The notes: generated from the sequence alone by a model not told the origin. 12,551 nt of DNA from an uncultured Treponema sp. (GCA_946611835.1 CAMOEE010000058.1:1-12551), one strand, 5' to 3'. Shown: positions 1 to 6,252, counted from the first letter of the stretch. Program-made: numbers and translations.

Positions 1-445
1 CTGCCATGTAAGTGTGGCCATTTGCCTCAAGCTTTTTGATAAGCTCAATCATCTCATTGATATGCTCAGTGGCCTTGCAGATTACATCCGGGTGGCGGAT
101 ATTGAGGGCGTCGATGTCCTTCATGAAAGCTTCGGTGTAATATTTTGCCACTTCAAGGACGCTCTGATGCCTCTCTTCGGCAGTTTTGAGCATTTTGTCA
201 TCGCCGTCGTCGCCGTCGCCTGTCAAGTGTCCCACATCAGTGATGTTCATTACATGCTTGATGTCATAGCCCAGATAGGAAAGGGTTTTGTCGAGAATGT
301 CAAGGAAAACATAGGCACGGAGATTTCCGATATGAGCGTAATTGTAAACCGTAGGACCACAGCCGTAAAAACCGACATGACCAGCCTGAACCGGCACGAA
401 ATCCTGCATTGCGCGTCCCATTGTGTTAAAAAGTCTTAAAGCCAT
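1..445 (-). CDS. cysS: Cysteinyl-tRNA synthetase, N-terminal part (cut by window edge)
   Basis: Charges tRNA-Cys with cysteine in the cytoplasm. The reverse strand from ATG at 445 encodes 148 residues of the class I catalytic domain before the window ends. The family's opening motif is present: GCGPTVYNYAHIGN at residues 28-41, with C29 as the expected zinc ligand and HIGN (38-41) as the HIGH-type ATP-binding signature. The segment NITDVGHL followed by an acidic stretch ending in DDKM is also typical of CysS. The start is supported by an AGGA sequence about 11 nt upstream (457-460). The gene is divergent from murB, with 37 bp between start codons. A long open frame on the opposite strand (14-439) is only its shadow. 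The C-terminal anticodon-binding part is not visible. Confidence 0.96.
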   Translation of the reverse strand, partial: MALRLFNTMGRAMQDFVPVQAGHVGFYGCGPTVYNYAHIGNLRAYVFLDILDKTLSYLGYDIKHVMNITDVGHLTGDGDDGDDKMLKTAEERHQSVLEVAKYYTEAFMKDIDALNIRHPDVICKATEHINEMIELIKKLEANGHTYMA

Positions 446-469
446 ATTTCTAAAATTCCTGTTTCTTTC

Positions 470-476
470 TATAATA
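470..476. promoter_or_regulatory. Shared -10 box of a divergent cysS/murB promoter
   Basis: The 37-bp gap between the divergent cysS and murB starts contains TATAATA. Read on the plus strand it gives TATAAT (470-475), 7 nt before the murB ATG. Read on the minus strand it gives TATTAT (476-471), about 26 nt before the cysS ATG and upstream of its AGGA. One near-symmetric -10 element could therefore serve both genes. No convincing -35 hexamer is seen for murB. This is inference from sequence only. Confidence 0.45.
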
Positions 477-482
477 AATGTA

Positions 483-1667
483 ATGAGAACTATAGACCAA
501 ATTGCACAATTTTTCAATGACAGCGAATATTTTAATGGCGGCGTAAAACTCAACGAAAACCTTGCAAAGCACACGACCATGCATGTCGGCGGCAATGCAA
601 AGCTCTTTCTTGAGCCGGAGAATGAAGAGAGCCTTGTTTTTGCGATAAAAGAATTGAAAAAATTAGACGCTGATGAACGCAGATGCACGCGGATAAAAAG
701 TTTCTTTGTTTTGGGTGGCGGCTCTAATGTGATAATCAGCGATGATGGTCTTGATGCGGTGATTTCTACACGCAAGGTGAATAAAATAAAATTCCTCACA
801 GAGGGCACGGAGTACACAGAGAAAATTCAAAATGACGAAAAAACTTCCCTTAAAAAAGACTCTCTGTGCCCTCCAAAGCTCTGTGAGGTACAAATTGATT
901 CCGGGGCCAGCTGGGGAAGCGTGATTTCTTTCTGCAAAAAAGAAAATCTGGGTGGCTTTGAGGGCTTTACGGGGCTTTCGGGAACCGTGGGCGGAGCGCT
1001 TTTTATGAATGCCACCTGCTTCGGTCTTTCAGCTTGTGACAATCTGATTTCTGTCCGCTACTTTGATTTGACTGACGGCAAGATTTATGAATATCAGAAA
1101 AATGAAGCTGACTGGGGCTATAAAAAATCACCCTTTCAGAATTTATCAACCACAGATTACGCAGATTACACAGATAGTTCGGAGGGGGGCGTTGCGGGGA
1201 GCTCCCCGCAGAGAGGGGAGCGAGCAACGAAGTGTGAGCGGGGGGAGAGGCTTCTCCCCCTTCCATTGCTGACTGCTAAAATAATTCTCTCGGCAAAATT
1301 CTTCGTGACGACCGGCTTTGATTCCGAAAAATCAGAAAAATGCATGAGTGACCGAAAAGAAAAAGGACATTTCCGTGCCCCTAGCGCAGGCTCTGCCTTC
1401 AAAAACGACGCAACACACGGAATTATCGCCGGAAAAATAATCGACGAGTGCGGGCTAAAGGGATTTTCTGTGGGTGGCGCTCAAATTGCTCCCTGGCACG
1501 GAAATTTTATTATCAACCCTGAGCAAAAAGCCACCGCCAGTGATATCAAAAAACTTTCCGATGAAGTAAAAAAAATTGTGCTTGAAAAAAAAGGCCTTGC
1601 CCTTGAAAACGAAATTTTATTTGTTGAACAGACGAAAAATCGAGACAATTCACAGATTTTATGTTAA
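483..1667 (+). CDS. murB: UDP-N-acetylenolpyruvoylglucosamine reductase with two in-frame repeat insertions
   Basis: Flavoenzyme that reduces UDP-GlcNAc-enolpyruvate to UDP-MurNAc with NADPH in peptidoglycan synthesis. Visible motifs: FAD-binding GGGSN (78-82), GFTGLSGTVGGALFMNA (161-177), YKKSP (213-217), GSAFKN (303-308), IIDECGLKGFSVGGAQ (319-334) and the C-terminal ALENEI (373-378), with E377 as the likely catalytic glutamate. At 394 residues it is much longer than the usual 300-340. The excess is two insertions absent from the family pattern: residues 104-136, a 95-bp palindrome, and about 222-264, a 9-bp-periodic repeat plus GC-rich hairpins. All catalytic motifs lie outside them and the frame stays open. 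I chose the ATG at 483 because homology starts there; an upstream in-frame ATG at 423 would run back through the cysS start. There is no Shine-Dalgarno sequence, so the message may be leaderless. It heads a four-gene operon. Confidence 0.93.
   Translation: MRTIDQIAQFFNDSEYFNGGVKLNENLAKHTTMHVGGNAKLFLEPENEESLVFAIKELKKLDADERRCTRIKSFFVLGGGSNVIISDDGLDAVISTRKVNKIKFLTEGTEYTEKIQNDEKTSLKKDSLCPPKLCEVQIDSGASWGSVISFCKKENLGGFEGFTGLSGTVGGALFMNATCFGLSACDNLISVRYFDLTDGKIYEYQKNEADWGYKKSPFQNLSTTDYADYTDSSEGGVAGSSPQRGERATKCERGERLLPLPLLTAKIILSAKFFVTTGFDSEKSEKCMSDRKEKGHFRAPSAGSAFKNDATHGIIAGKIIDECGLKGFSVGGAQIAPWHGNFIINPEQKATASDIKKLSDEVKKIVLEKKGLALENEILFVEQTKNRDNSQILC
794..888. repeat. Palindromic CACAGAG-family element inside murB
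   Basis: A 95-bp imperfect palindrome. The outer 10 bp are perfect (CCTCACAGAG at 794-803 and its complement at 879-888). After a small asymmetric internal loop, a further 14-nt segment ending in CACAGAGA pairs at 12 of 14 positions. The left arm contains three contiguous 9-bp units ending in CACAGAG or CACGGAG (795-803, 804-812, 813-821). The same three-unit pattern, with the same AAATTCCTCACAGAG start, lies beside the hslO stop codon at 12256-12295. Here it is translated as MurB residues 104-136, in a place where the family has only a short turn between strands. Confidence 0.85.
1150..1175. repeat. 9-bp-periodic CACAGAT-family repeat inside murB
   Basis: Nearly three 9-bp units of the type TTACACAGA, starting CCACAGATTACGCAG. 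The 26-bp block matches the right arm of the hairpin at 12215-12240 (reverse complement) at 25 of 26 positions. In murB it is translated as TTDYADYTD (residues 223-231), at the beginning of the second extra segment. In the other plus-strand frame the unit would read PQITQITQI, a signature I recall from intergenic repeats in many bacterial genomes. Confidence 0.85.
1183..1260. repeat. GC-rich double-hairpin element inside murB
   Basis: A GC-rich block directly following the 9-bp repeat, sharply different from the AT-rich murB around it. It holds a perfect 16-bp palindrome GCGGGGAGCTCCCCGC (1194-1209) and a hairpin with an 8-bp GGGGGAGA stem and 4-nt loop (1241-1260). It is translated as a low-complexity Gly/Arg/Ser/Glu segment (residues about 234-260, including GERATKCERGER). 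It looks like a second kind of repeat nested next to the first. Whether other copies exist cannot be seen here. Confidence 0.65.
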
Positions 1668-1676
1668 AATATAAAG

Positions 1677-1683
1677 AAGGTGG
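1677..1683 (+). promoter_or_regulatory. Ribosome-binding site that fixes a GTG start
   Basis: AAGGTGG lies 9 nt before the GTG at 1693, in the 25-bp gap after murB. This supports GTG as the start codon of the cyclic-nucleotide-binding gene. The next ATG in frame would remove the first strands of the N-terminal domain. Confidence 0.75.
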
Positions 1684-1692
1684 ATAAAAAAA

Positions 1693-2886
1693 GTGCTTCA
1701 GTTATCATTTGTAAATTTTAGAAAAGACACTTACATTCTTATCGAGGGCAAGCAGCTTACGGATTGTTTTTATATCATCCAGAGCGGCCATGTCAAACTT
1801 ATCCACCAGAATCAAATCCCCGGGGCCGAAAATCAGGTTCTTGGCCCTGGCGACTTCATCGGCGTTATTTCCTGCATGTCAAATCGTTCCCAGATTGAGA
1901 CGGCAATGGCCATGTCCGATGTCGTTTGTATTGCAGTCCGTCACGAACAGTATCCGGCCCTAATCGAAAAAAACGCTGCGGTTGCCATGAAGATTATCCG
2001 CACTTTTGCCCAGCGAATGCGTAATCTCAACGAAATGCTCATGAAGCAGACCCTTAACAATTCGTCAATCGATGGCCCTGAGCACATTTTTGAGGTCGCC
2101 GAATACTATGACAGCATTCAGAAGTTCGATATCTCCTGCTATGCCTATTACCAGTACCTCAAATTCAAAAAAGACGGTGAGTCTGCAAAAAAAGCCCTTC
2201 GCCGGGTCGCGGCCCTTCAAAAAGCGAGCAGGGCGGTCTACCTTGAGCCTAGCAACGACATGCTCCGCACTTATCCTGCTGAAACAATGATTTTCTCCGA
2301 GTCTCAGTCAGGAGCCGACATGTATGTTATTCAGCATGGCTCCGTAAAAATCTCAAAAATCGTAAACGGCACGGAAGTCACCCTTGCTGTCCTCAAAAAG
2401 GGCGATATGTTCGGTGAGATGGCTCTCCTTGAGAACAAGCCTCGTTCGGCTTCGGCAATCGCAAAAGACGAGTGCGTTCTTATGACCATAAACAAGTCTA
2501 ACTTCAATCAGATGGTTGCTACCCAGCCGCAGCTGATTTCAAAACTTACGACAACCTTGTCAGAGCGCTTGTGGTCTATGCACAGGCAGCTTTTGAACTC
2601 CCTTCTTGGCGGGGATCCTCTCGCAAAGATGATTGACATCCTTGCCCTTGAAATTGAAAAACTCAGAATTAACCTTGCCAAGGGCACCCAGTACCAGACA
2701 AACCTTACGGTTGAGGATATCGTTACCATGTGCGGTTTCCCAAAAAACGACAAGGCAAAAGCCATCTTAGCTTTCCAGAGCTGCAGAATCGTAAAAATCG
2801 TAGGCGGAAAGATTTTTATTCCGGATTGTCTTGAGCTTGTTAAACAGGCTGCCTTCTATCGAAAACAGGCTTCCAGGGTAAAATAA
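1693..2886 (+). CDS. Double cyclic-nucleotide-binding-domain regulator with diverged winged helix
   Basis: A 397-residue cytoplasmic protein of the Crp/Fnr superfamily in an unusual layout. The first cNMP-binding domain spans about residues 8-115. Its phosphate-binding cassette is degenerate (GDFIGVISCM, no conserved Glu or Arg). A helical TPR-like linker (about 130-178) follows. The second cNMP domain (about 185-295) has a well-kept cassette FGEMALLENKPRSA (240-253), with E242 and R251 placed as in cAMP/cGMP-binding proteins. The C-terminal region (about 335-385, LTVEDIVTMCGF then IVKIVGGKIFIP) resembles the Crp winged helix but lacks the usual recognition-helix pattern, so DNA binding is uncertain. 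It starts at GTG with a good ribosome-binding site and lies between murB and a 175-residue exported protein, which starts 5 nt after it. From memory, T. pallidum has the same murB neighbour. The ligand is unknown. Confidence 0.88.
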   Translation: MLQLSFVNFRKDTYILIEGKQLTDCFYIIQSGHVKLIHQNQIPGAENQVLGPGDFIGVISCMSNRSQIETAMAMSDVVCIAVRHEQYPALIEKNAAVAMKIIRTFAQRMRNLNEMLMKQTLNNSSIDGPEHIFEVAEYYDSIQKFDISCYAYYQYLKFKKDGESAKKALRRVAALQKASRAVYLEPSNDMLRTYPAETMIFSESQSGADMYVIQHGSVKISKIVNGTEVTLAVLKKGDMFGEMALLENKPRSASAIAKDECVLMTINKSNFNQMVATQPQLISKLTTTLSERLWSMHRQLLNSLLGGDPLAKMIDILALEIEKLRINLAKGTQYQTNLTVEDIVTMCGFPKNDKAKAILAFQSCRIVKIVGGKIFIPDCLELVKQAAFYRKQASRVK

Positions 2887-2891
2887 GTTTT

Positions 2892-3419
2892 ATGAAAAAA
2901 TTATTGCTTTTAGTCCTTGCCTCTTTCTTTTCTCTGCAGCTTTTTTCCCTTCCGAACGGTTTTTCTTCGGCCCGACTTGGCATGGAAATAGATGCGCTCA
3001 AAGAGGCCCTTAAAAAAGACCATCAGTTCGGCTATCGTGGCGACCGTGATGTTTCCCTGTCTCCTTCGGACGGCCAGTTCCTTATAGAGACCAACGGCTC
3101 ACAGTTCGGTTTTTCTTTCCTTGAGCGATGCTGGTTTCAGTTCTCAAACGACAAGCTTTATATAATCACCCTTAATCTTGACCGCACCAAGCTTGACCAT
3201 TATTCGGTTTTCTCAAAGCTCTGCGAAAAATACGGAAATCCCGATGAGCTTTCCCCGCAAAAGTCTGTCTGGCGTGACGATAATGTGATTCTTTCTCTCG
3301 AAAAACCTCTCACCCTCAAATATACCGATGCAAAGGCTTTTGAGAGCAAAACTAAATCGTCAAATGTTCAGAAAACCACTGCTGAGAATGCCAGGGATGA
3401 ATTTTTGGACTCACTGTAA
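2892..3419 (+). CDS. Small exported protein of unknown function
   Basis: I do not recognise a named family. The 175-residue product starts with a clear signal peptide (MKKLLLLVLASFFSLQLFS, then LPNG), with likely cleavage near residue 19-20 and no lipobox cysteine, so it is probably periplasmic. The mature part reads as a compact alpha/beta domain: an amphipathic helix after LGMEIDALKEAL, strand-rich segments around WFQFSNDKLYIITLNLD, a helix ending in CEKYGNPDEL, then VWRDDNVILSLEKPLTLKY. The last 25 residues are polar and probably disordered. It begins 5 nt after the regulator's stop and ends 6 nt before the DUF192 gene. There is no close Shine-Dalgarno sequence (AGGGT lies about 13 nt up, inside the previous gene), so translational coupling is likely. 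Confidence 0.82.
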   Translation: MKKLLLLVLASFFSLQLFSLPNGFSSARLGMEIDALKEALKKDHQFGYRGDRDVSLSPSDGQFLIETNGSQFGFSFLERCWFQFSNDKLYIITLNLDRTKLDHYSVFSKLCEKYGNPDELSPQKSVWRDDNVILSLEKPLTLKYTDAKAFESKTKSSNVQKTTAENARDEFLDSL

Positions 3420-3425
3420 TTTAAT

Positions 3426-3869
3426 ATGAAAAAATCTTTCTTTTTGTTCGCAATTCTGTCATTCTGTTTGCTTTCGGCCTGCAGTGCAAAGCCGAATCTT
3501 CCTGTGAAAAAGCTGGTTATCGTAAATTCCGAGGAAAAGGAAATCGTCGTAAAGGCGGAGATTGCCTCGACTTTTGAGGAAAGACAGCATGGGTTTATGT
3601 TCCGCCAGAATATTCCTGACGGAACTGGAATGCTCTTTGTCTTTGAGCATGAGCAGATTCTTGATTTCTGGATGAAGAACACTCCTCATCCTCTTTCAAT
3701 TGCCTATATCGATAAAAACGGCAGAATCCGTGATATTTTTGATATGACACCCTTCAGCCTGGCGAACGTGACGAGCAGTGCGAATGTGCTTTATGCGCTC
3801 GAAGTTCCGCAAGGCTGGTATGACAAAGTGAATGTCAGGGTTGGTGACAAATTAAAGCTGAACTTCTAA
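3426..3869 (+). CDS. DUF192 family lipoprotein
   Basis: A 147-residue protein with a signal peptide ending in LLSAC (C19 lipidated), so it is anchored in a membrane facing the periplasm or the cell surface. The rest matches the DUF192 (COG1430) pattern: VKAEIASTFEERQHGFMFRQNIPDGTGMLFVFE, then FWMKNTPHPLSIAYIDKNGRI, and near the end ALEVPQGWYDKVNVRVGDKL. The family is widespread and its biochemical function is not established. No ribosome-binding site is visible in the 6-nt gap, so it is probably coupled to the upstream gene. It is the last gene of the murB operon. Its TAA (3867-3869) overlaps the TAG of the facing TPR gene in the shared bases CTAA, which leaves no room for a terminator between the two. 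Confidence 0.92.
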   Translation: MKKSFFLFAILSFCLLSACSAKPNLPVKKLVIVNSEEKEIVVKAEIASTFEERQHGFMFRQNIPDGTGMLFVFEHEQILDFWMKNTPHPLSIAYIDKNGRIRDIFDMTPFSLANVTSSANVLYALEVPQGWYDKVNVRVGDKLKLNF

Positions 3870-5011
3870 ACATCCAGTTTGCTTAGCTCGAGGGCGGCGA
3901 TTTTGTCGTCCGGGTCGATTTCAAGGACTGTCTGGAAATAACCTGCGGCAAGGGAAGGATTTCCTTCTTTGAGCGCAAGGTATCCAAGATTCGAGATGAT
4001 TTTTGTGTTCTCGCTGTCCTTGACCAGTGCCTTTTCGAGGAGTTTTTTTGCTTCCTTAAGGTTTCCCTGCTCCAGAAGACAGATTGAAAGCTCGTTGTAA
4101 GTGTCACTTGTTTCACCGCCTTCGAGGGTGAGGGCCTTTTCGAATGCCATTTTTGCCTCGTCATAGCGGCCGAGCTTTCTCATTCCCCAGCCCAGCATGA
4201 ACCATGCGTTCCATACATTCGGGTTGCGCTCGATGAATTTTCGGATTTCTTCCAGACCTTTTTCTTCTTCGCCACGGTTAATCAGATCGTAGGCGGCCTT
4301 GAAGTGGTCGTCGTCCATGTTTCGGTTTGCTATGTTGTCGAGAATCTGCTGGGCACGGTTCTTTTTGTAGATTCCGTTTTCTCCAAGATCCTCGTCCTTG
4401 ATGTCGCAGGTAAGGGCAAGGTAGGTTTCAAAGACATCTTTTGCGTCCTTGTAATTATGCTGCTTGAGGTAGAAGAATCCTGCGTTGAAGAATGCGTCTG
4501 GAAGGGCAGGTTCTGCTTCGAGGGCCTCCCGGTAATAGTTGAGGGCATCCTCATCATAAGCGTCGGCATCGTCATGAAGACCTGAGCGGCGGTAAGAGTC
4601 TGCCCGCTGGTCAAAGAAAAGCGCCATGTTCAGGACGATTGTCATATCTTCAGGGTCGAATCCTCGAAGGGCCCGGAAAATCTCTTCTGCAAGATCAAAA
4701 TCCTCATTCTTTGCCTTGAGAATCGCTGCTTCTCCAAGCTCTTTCTTGAGGTTGGGCCGGGCATGCTTTAAGATTGAGCGGTAATAAAGGATATGCTCGT
4801 TTTTTGAATCATAAGCCATGATGGTAAGAAGACCTGCAAGAATCTGCTCTTCCGTGAGGGACTTCATGTCGAAGGTGCCCGGAGCATCGCTGTCTTTTTT
4901 TTGTACCGGAAGGGGAATCGTAGTGTCGAGTTTAAATGCTTTGTCGGAAAGCGAAAATCCCTCTGGAATATCGATGAAATAAACAGAGTCCAATGGAGAA
5001 ACTGGGTTCAT
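3866..5011 (-). CDS. Cytoplasmic TPR-repeat protein
   Basis: A 381-residue protein without a signal peptide or membrane segment. The first 50 residues are a non-repetitive lead (MNPVSPLDSVYFIDIPEGF). Helical repeats follow from about residue 90. The clearest TPR units are near residues 170-200, 266-299 (WNAWFMLGWGMRKLGRYDEA), 301-334 (YNELSICLLEQGNLKEAKKL) and 336-369 (IISNLGYLALKEGNPSLAAGYF). Such arrays bind partner proteins; no catalytic motif is present. The start at 5011 is supported by AGGAG 9-10 nt upstream (on the plus strand, CTCCT just after the start). A TATAAT box lies upstream at 5058-5063, so it probably has its own promoter rather than depending on the PilZ gene 119 bp before it. 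The substrate or partner is unknown. Confidence 0.9.
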   Translation of the reverse strand: MNPVSPLDSVYFIDIPEGFSLSDKAFKLDTTIPLPVQKKDSDAPGTFDMKSLTEEQILAGLLTIMAYDSKNEHILYYRSILKHARPNLKKELGEAAILKAKNEDFDLAEEIFRALRGFDPEDMTIVLNMALFFDQRADSYRRSGLHDDADAYDEDALNYYREALEAEPALPDAFFNAGFFYLKQHNYKDAKDVFETYLALTCDIKDEDLGENGIYKKNRAQQILDNIANRNMDDDHFKAAYDLINRGEEEKGLEEIRKFIERNPNVWNAWFMLGWGMRKLGRYDEAKMAFEKALTLEGGETSDTYNELSICLLEQGNLKEAKKLLEKALVKDSENTKIISNLGYLALKEGNPSLAAGYFQTVLEIDPDDKIAALELSKLDV

Positions 5012-5057
5012 AAAAACTCCTGAAAAGTGTGTGATGTTTGATTTTTATTTGCCCATC

Positions 5058-5093
5058 ATTATAGGGCACAAGGGCATTTTATACCACCCTTGT
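5058..5093 (-). promoter_or_regulatory. TPR gene -10 box with adjacent palindromic operator-like site
   Basis: On the minus strand TATAAT (5063-5058) lies about 46 nt before the TPR start. Just upstream is a perfect 7-bp inverted repeat, ACAAGGG (5068-5074) and CCCTTGT (5087-5093), separated by 12 nt and covering the place where the -35 element should be. No good -35 hexamer is visible, which fits an activator-dependent or operator-controlled promoter. No T-run follows, so it is not a terminator. Confidence 0.45.
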
Positions 5094-5130
5094 ATTAGCC
5101 CCGGAGCCATGATAATTATGAATTATGCGT

Positions 5131-6180
5131 TTATTGGGCAGATGATGCTTGAGCTGCCTGGTCTGCCAGGGAAGATGGCTGAGCTTCTGCGCTGGCGGCC
5201 GGAGACTCTGTGGAAGCAGCCTGCGCTGGAGCCGTTCCTTCTGCAGCTTTTGGAGCCTGTTGCTCAGAAGCTGCCTGGTCTGCCTGTGAAGATTCGGCTG
5301 CTTCTTCTGCCTTCTTTTCGCTTGCCGCTTCCTGGGCTGCTTTTTGCTGAGCGATCTGCTCGGAAGAAGAAAGCTGGATTTTTCGGACCGCCGTGAGGTA
5401 GCTGTTCAGGTGCATTTTGAATGAAAGCGGGAGAGTGCTTTCGTCGAATTTGAGGCTTGCGAGACAGATATCCTTGCGACCCTGAATCAAATCTGCGGAG
5501 ACTACAGTGCCACGGATTGAGAGAATTTCACTTGGTTCGTTGAATTCGAGGCGGAGAATGGCCTCTTTGCCTGCAAGGTATTGTGAAAGACCGATAAGAA
5601 TAACCCTGGCACCAGAGAATGAGATGTCTCGGACTACGCAGTGGCGTGGAACGCTCTGAACGATGACATTGCACTCTTCTTTTGCGAGGCTGAGCTTGCG
5701 TTTTGAATCGTCGTTGATAGGAATTCGCTCTTCACGGCGGCGGATTGCGTTTGCGTTTGCTTCGAGGAGACGGCCACAGATTTCGATGAGGTCATCTGGC
5801 GGACGAGCCGCAAACTGAAGCGTTACGATTACCAAATCCTTTGAATTCATGTAAGGACGGATTTCGGCAACTCGTGAAGAAACAAGGAATGTAATGATGC
5901 CGTCGCCTTCCTGCTCGTTGAAGCAGAAGCGGATGTTTGCCGTAGGGTTGTTTTTTGCGGCAAGCGCCTGGAATGCACCACCTTTTGTTCCTACAATAAT
6001 CTTGGCGTGCTGGAACGATGTTGAGTTGATGATACAAGGCCACTGTCCGCCATTGCACTTTACATATACCTGACGCGGGTCAAGCCCCAGCGCACGGATA
6101 ATGTCTTTTGTGAAAGTTATTTCAGTGTCGCGGTATTGGTCATAATATCTTGTAAGTTGTTGGCTAGTAGCAATTCCCAT
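5131..6180 (-). CDS. PilZ-domain c-di-GMP receptor with a long Ala/Gln/Glu-rich tail
   Basis: A 349-residue cytoplasmic protein. The N-terminal 130 residues (MGIATSQQLTRYYDQYRDTEITFTK, cut here after 20 in discussion of MGIATSQQL; later WPCIINSTSFQHAKII) resemble the spirochaete N-terminal PilZ-like domain of PlzA-type proteins. The canonical PilZ domain covers about 146-265 and keeps both c-di-GMP motifs: RxxxR (R148-R152) and DxSxxG (D185, S187, G190). Known family members couple c-di-GMP to motility and virulence in spirochaetes. From residue 271 to the end is a charged Ala/Ser/Gln/Glu-rich tail of almost 80 residues, probably unstructured and partly built by an internal duplication. A near-consensus promoter lies directly upstream, with the -10 only 7 nt from the ATG, so the transcript may be leaderless. 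The next gene on this strand is the TPR gene. Confidence 0.9.
   Translation of the reverse strand: MGIATSQQLTRYYDQYRDTEITFTKDIIRALGLDPRQVYVKCNGGQWPCIINSTSFQHAKIIVGTKGGAFQALAAKNNPTANIRFCFNEQEGDGIITFLVSSRVAEIRPYMNSKDLVIVTLQFAARPPDDLIEICGRLLEANANAIRRREERIPINDDSKRKLSLAKEECNVIVQSVPRHCVVRDISFSGARVILIGLSQYLAGKEAILRLEFNEPSEILSIRGTVVSADLIQGRKDICLASLKFDESTLPLSFKMHLNSYLTAVRKIQLSSSEQIAQQKAAQEAASEKKAEEAAESSQADQAASEQQAPKAAEGTAPAQAASTESPAASAEAQPSSLADQAAQASSAQ
5152..5176. repeat. Direct repeat within the PilZ tail, copy 1
   Basis: This copy matches 5269-5293 at 23 of 25 positions, the first 16 (AGCTGCCTGGTCTGCC) exactly. The copies are 117 bp apart, a multiple of three, so they encode the related peptides SLADQAAQ and SQADQAAS in the C-terminal tail. 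This suggests the tail grew by in-frame duplication. Confidence 0.7.
5269..5293. repeat. Direct repeat within the PilZ tail, copy 2
   Basis: Second copy of the 25-bp in-frame repeat in the low-complexity tail (23 of 25 identical to 5152-5176). Confidence 0.7.
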
Positions 6181-6187
6181 AACCTTA

Positions 6188-6216
6188 ATAATATCTTATA
6201 AAACCGTTGTCGTCAA
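6188..6216 (-). promoter_or_regulatory. Sigma-70-type promoter of the PilZ gene
   Basis: On the minus strand TTGACG (6216-6211), 17 nt, then TATTAT (6193-6188). Both hexamers and the spacing are close to consensus. The expected transcription start falls at about 6180-6181, at or next to the ATG, and the only purine run before the ATG (AAGG) is too close to act as a Shine-Dalgarno sequence. Confidence 0.72.
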
Positions 6217-6252
6217 CAAAAACGAGCCACAAAAAACTTTCGTGTAAATGAA

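Noticed and set aside
14..439. A 141-codon open frame on the plus strand
   Set aside because: It is the antisense shadow of cysS, whose motifs are clear on the minus strand.
423..482. Upstream in-frame ATG giving a hydrophobic 20-residue extension of MurB
   Set aside because: MurB is cytoplasmic, the extension runs through the cysS start region, and family similarity begins at 483.
1150..1260. Insertion sequence or pseudogene in murB
   Set aside because: No transposase, no frameshift or stop, and the catalytic motifs on both sides remain in one frame.
1183..1260. G-rich stretch as a G-quadruplex
   Set aside because: Hairpin pairing of the G-runs with nearby C-runs explains the sequence better.
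4304..4585. A 93-codon plus-strand frame within the TPR gene
   Set aside because: Val/Ile-rich composition is what an antisense of acidic TPR codons gives; no start signals.
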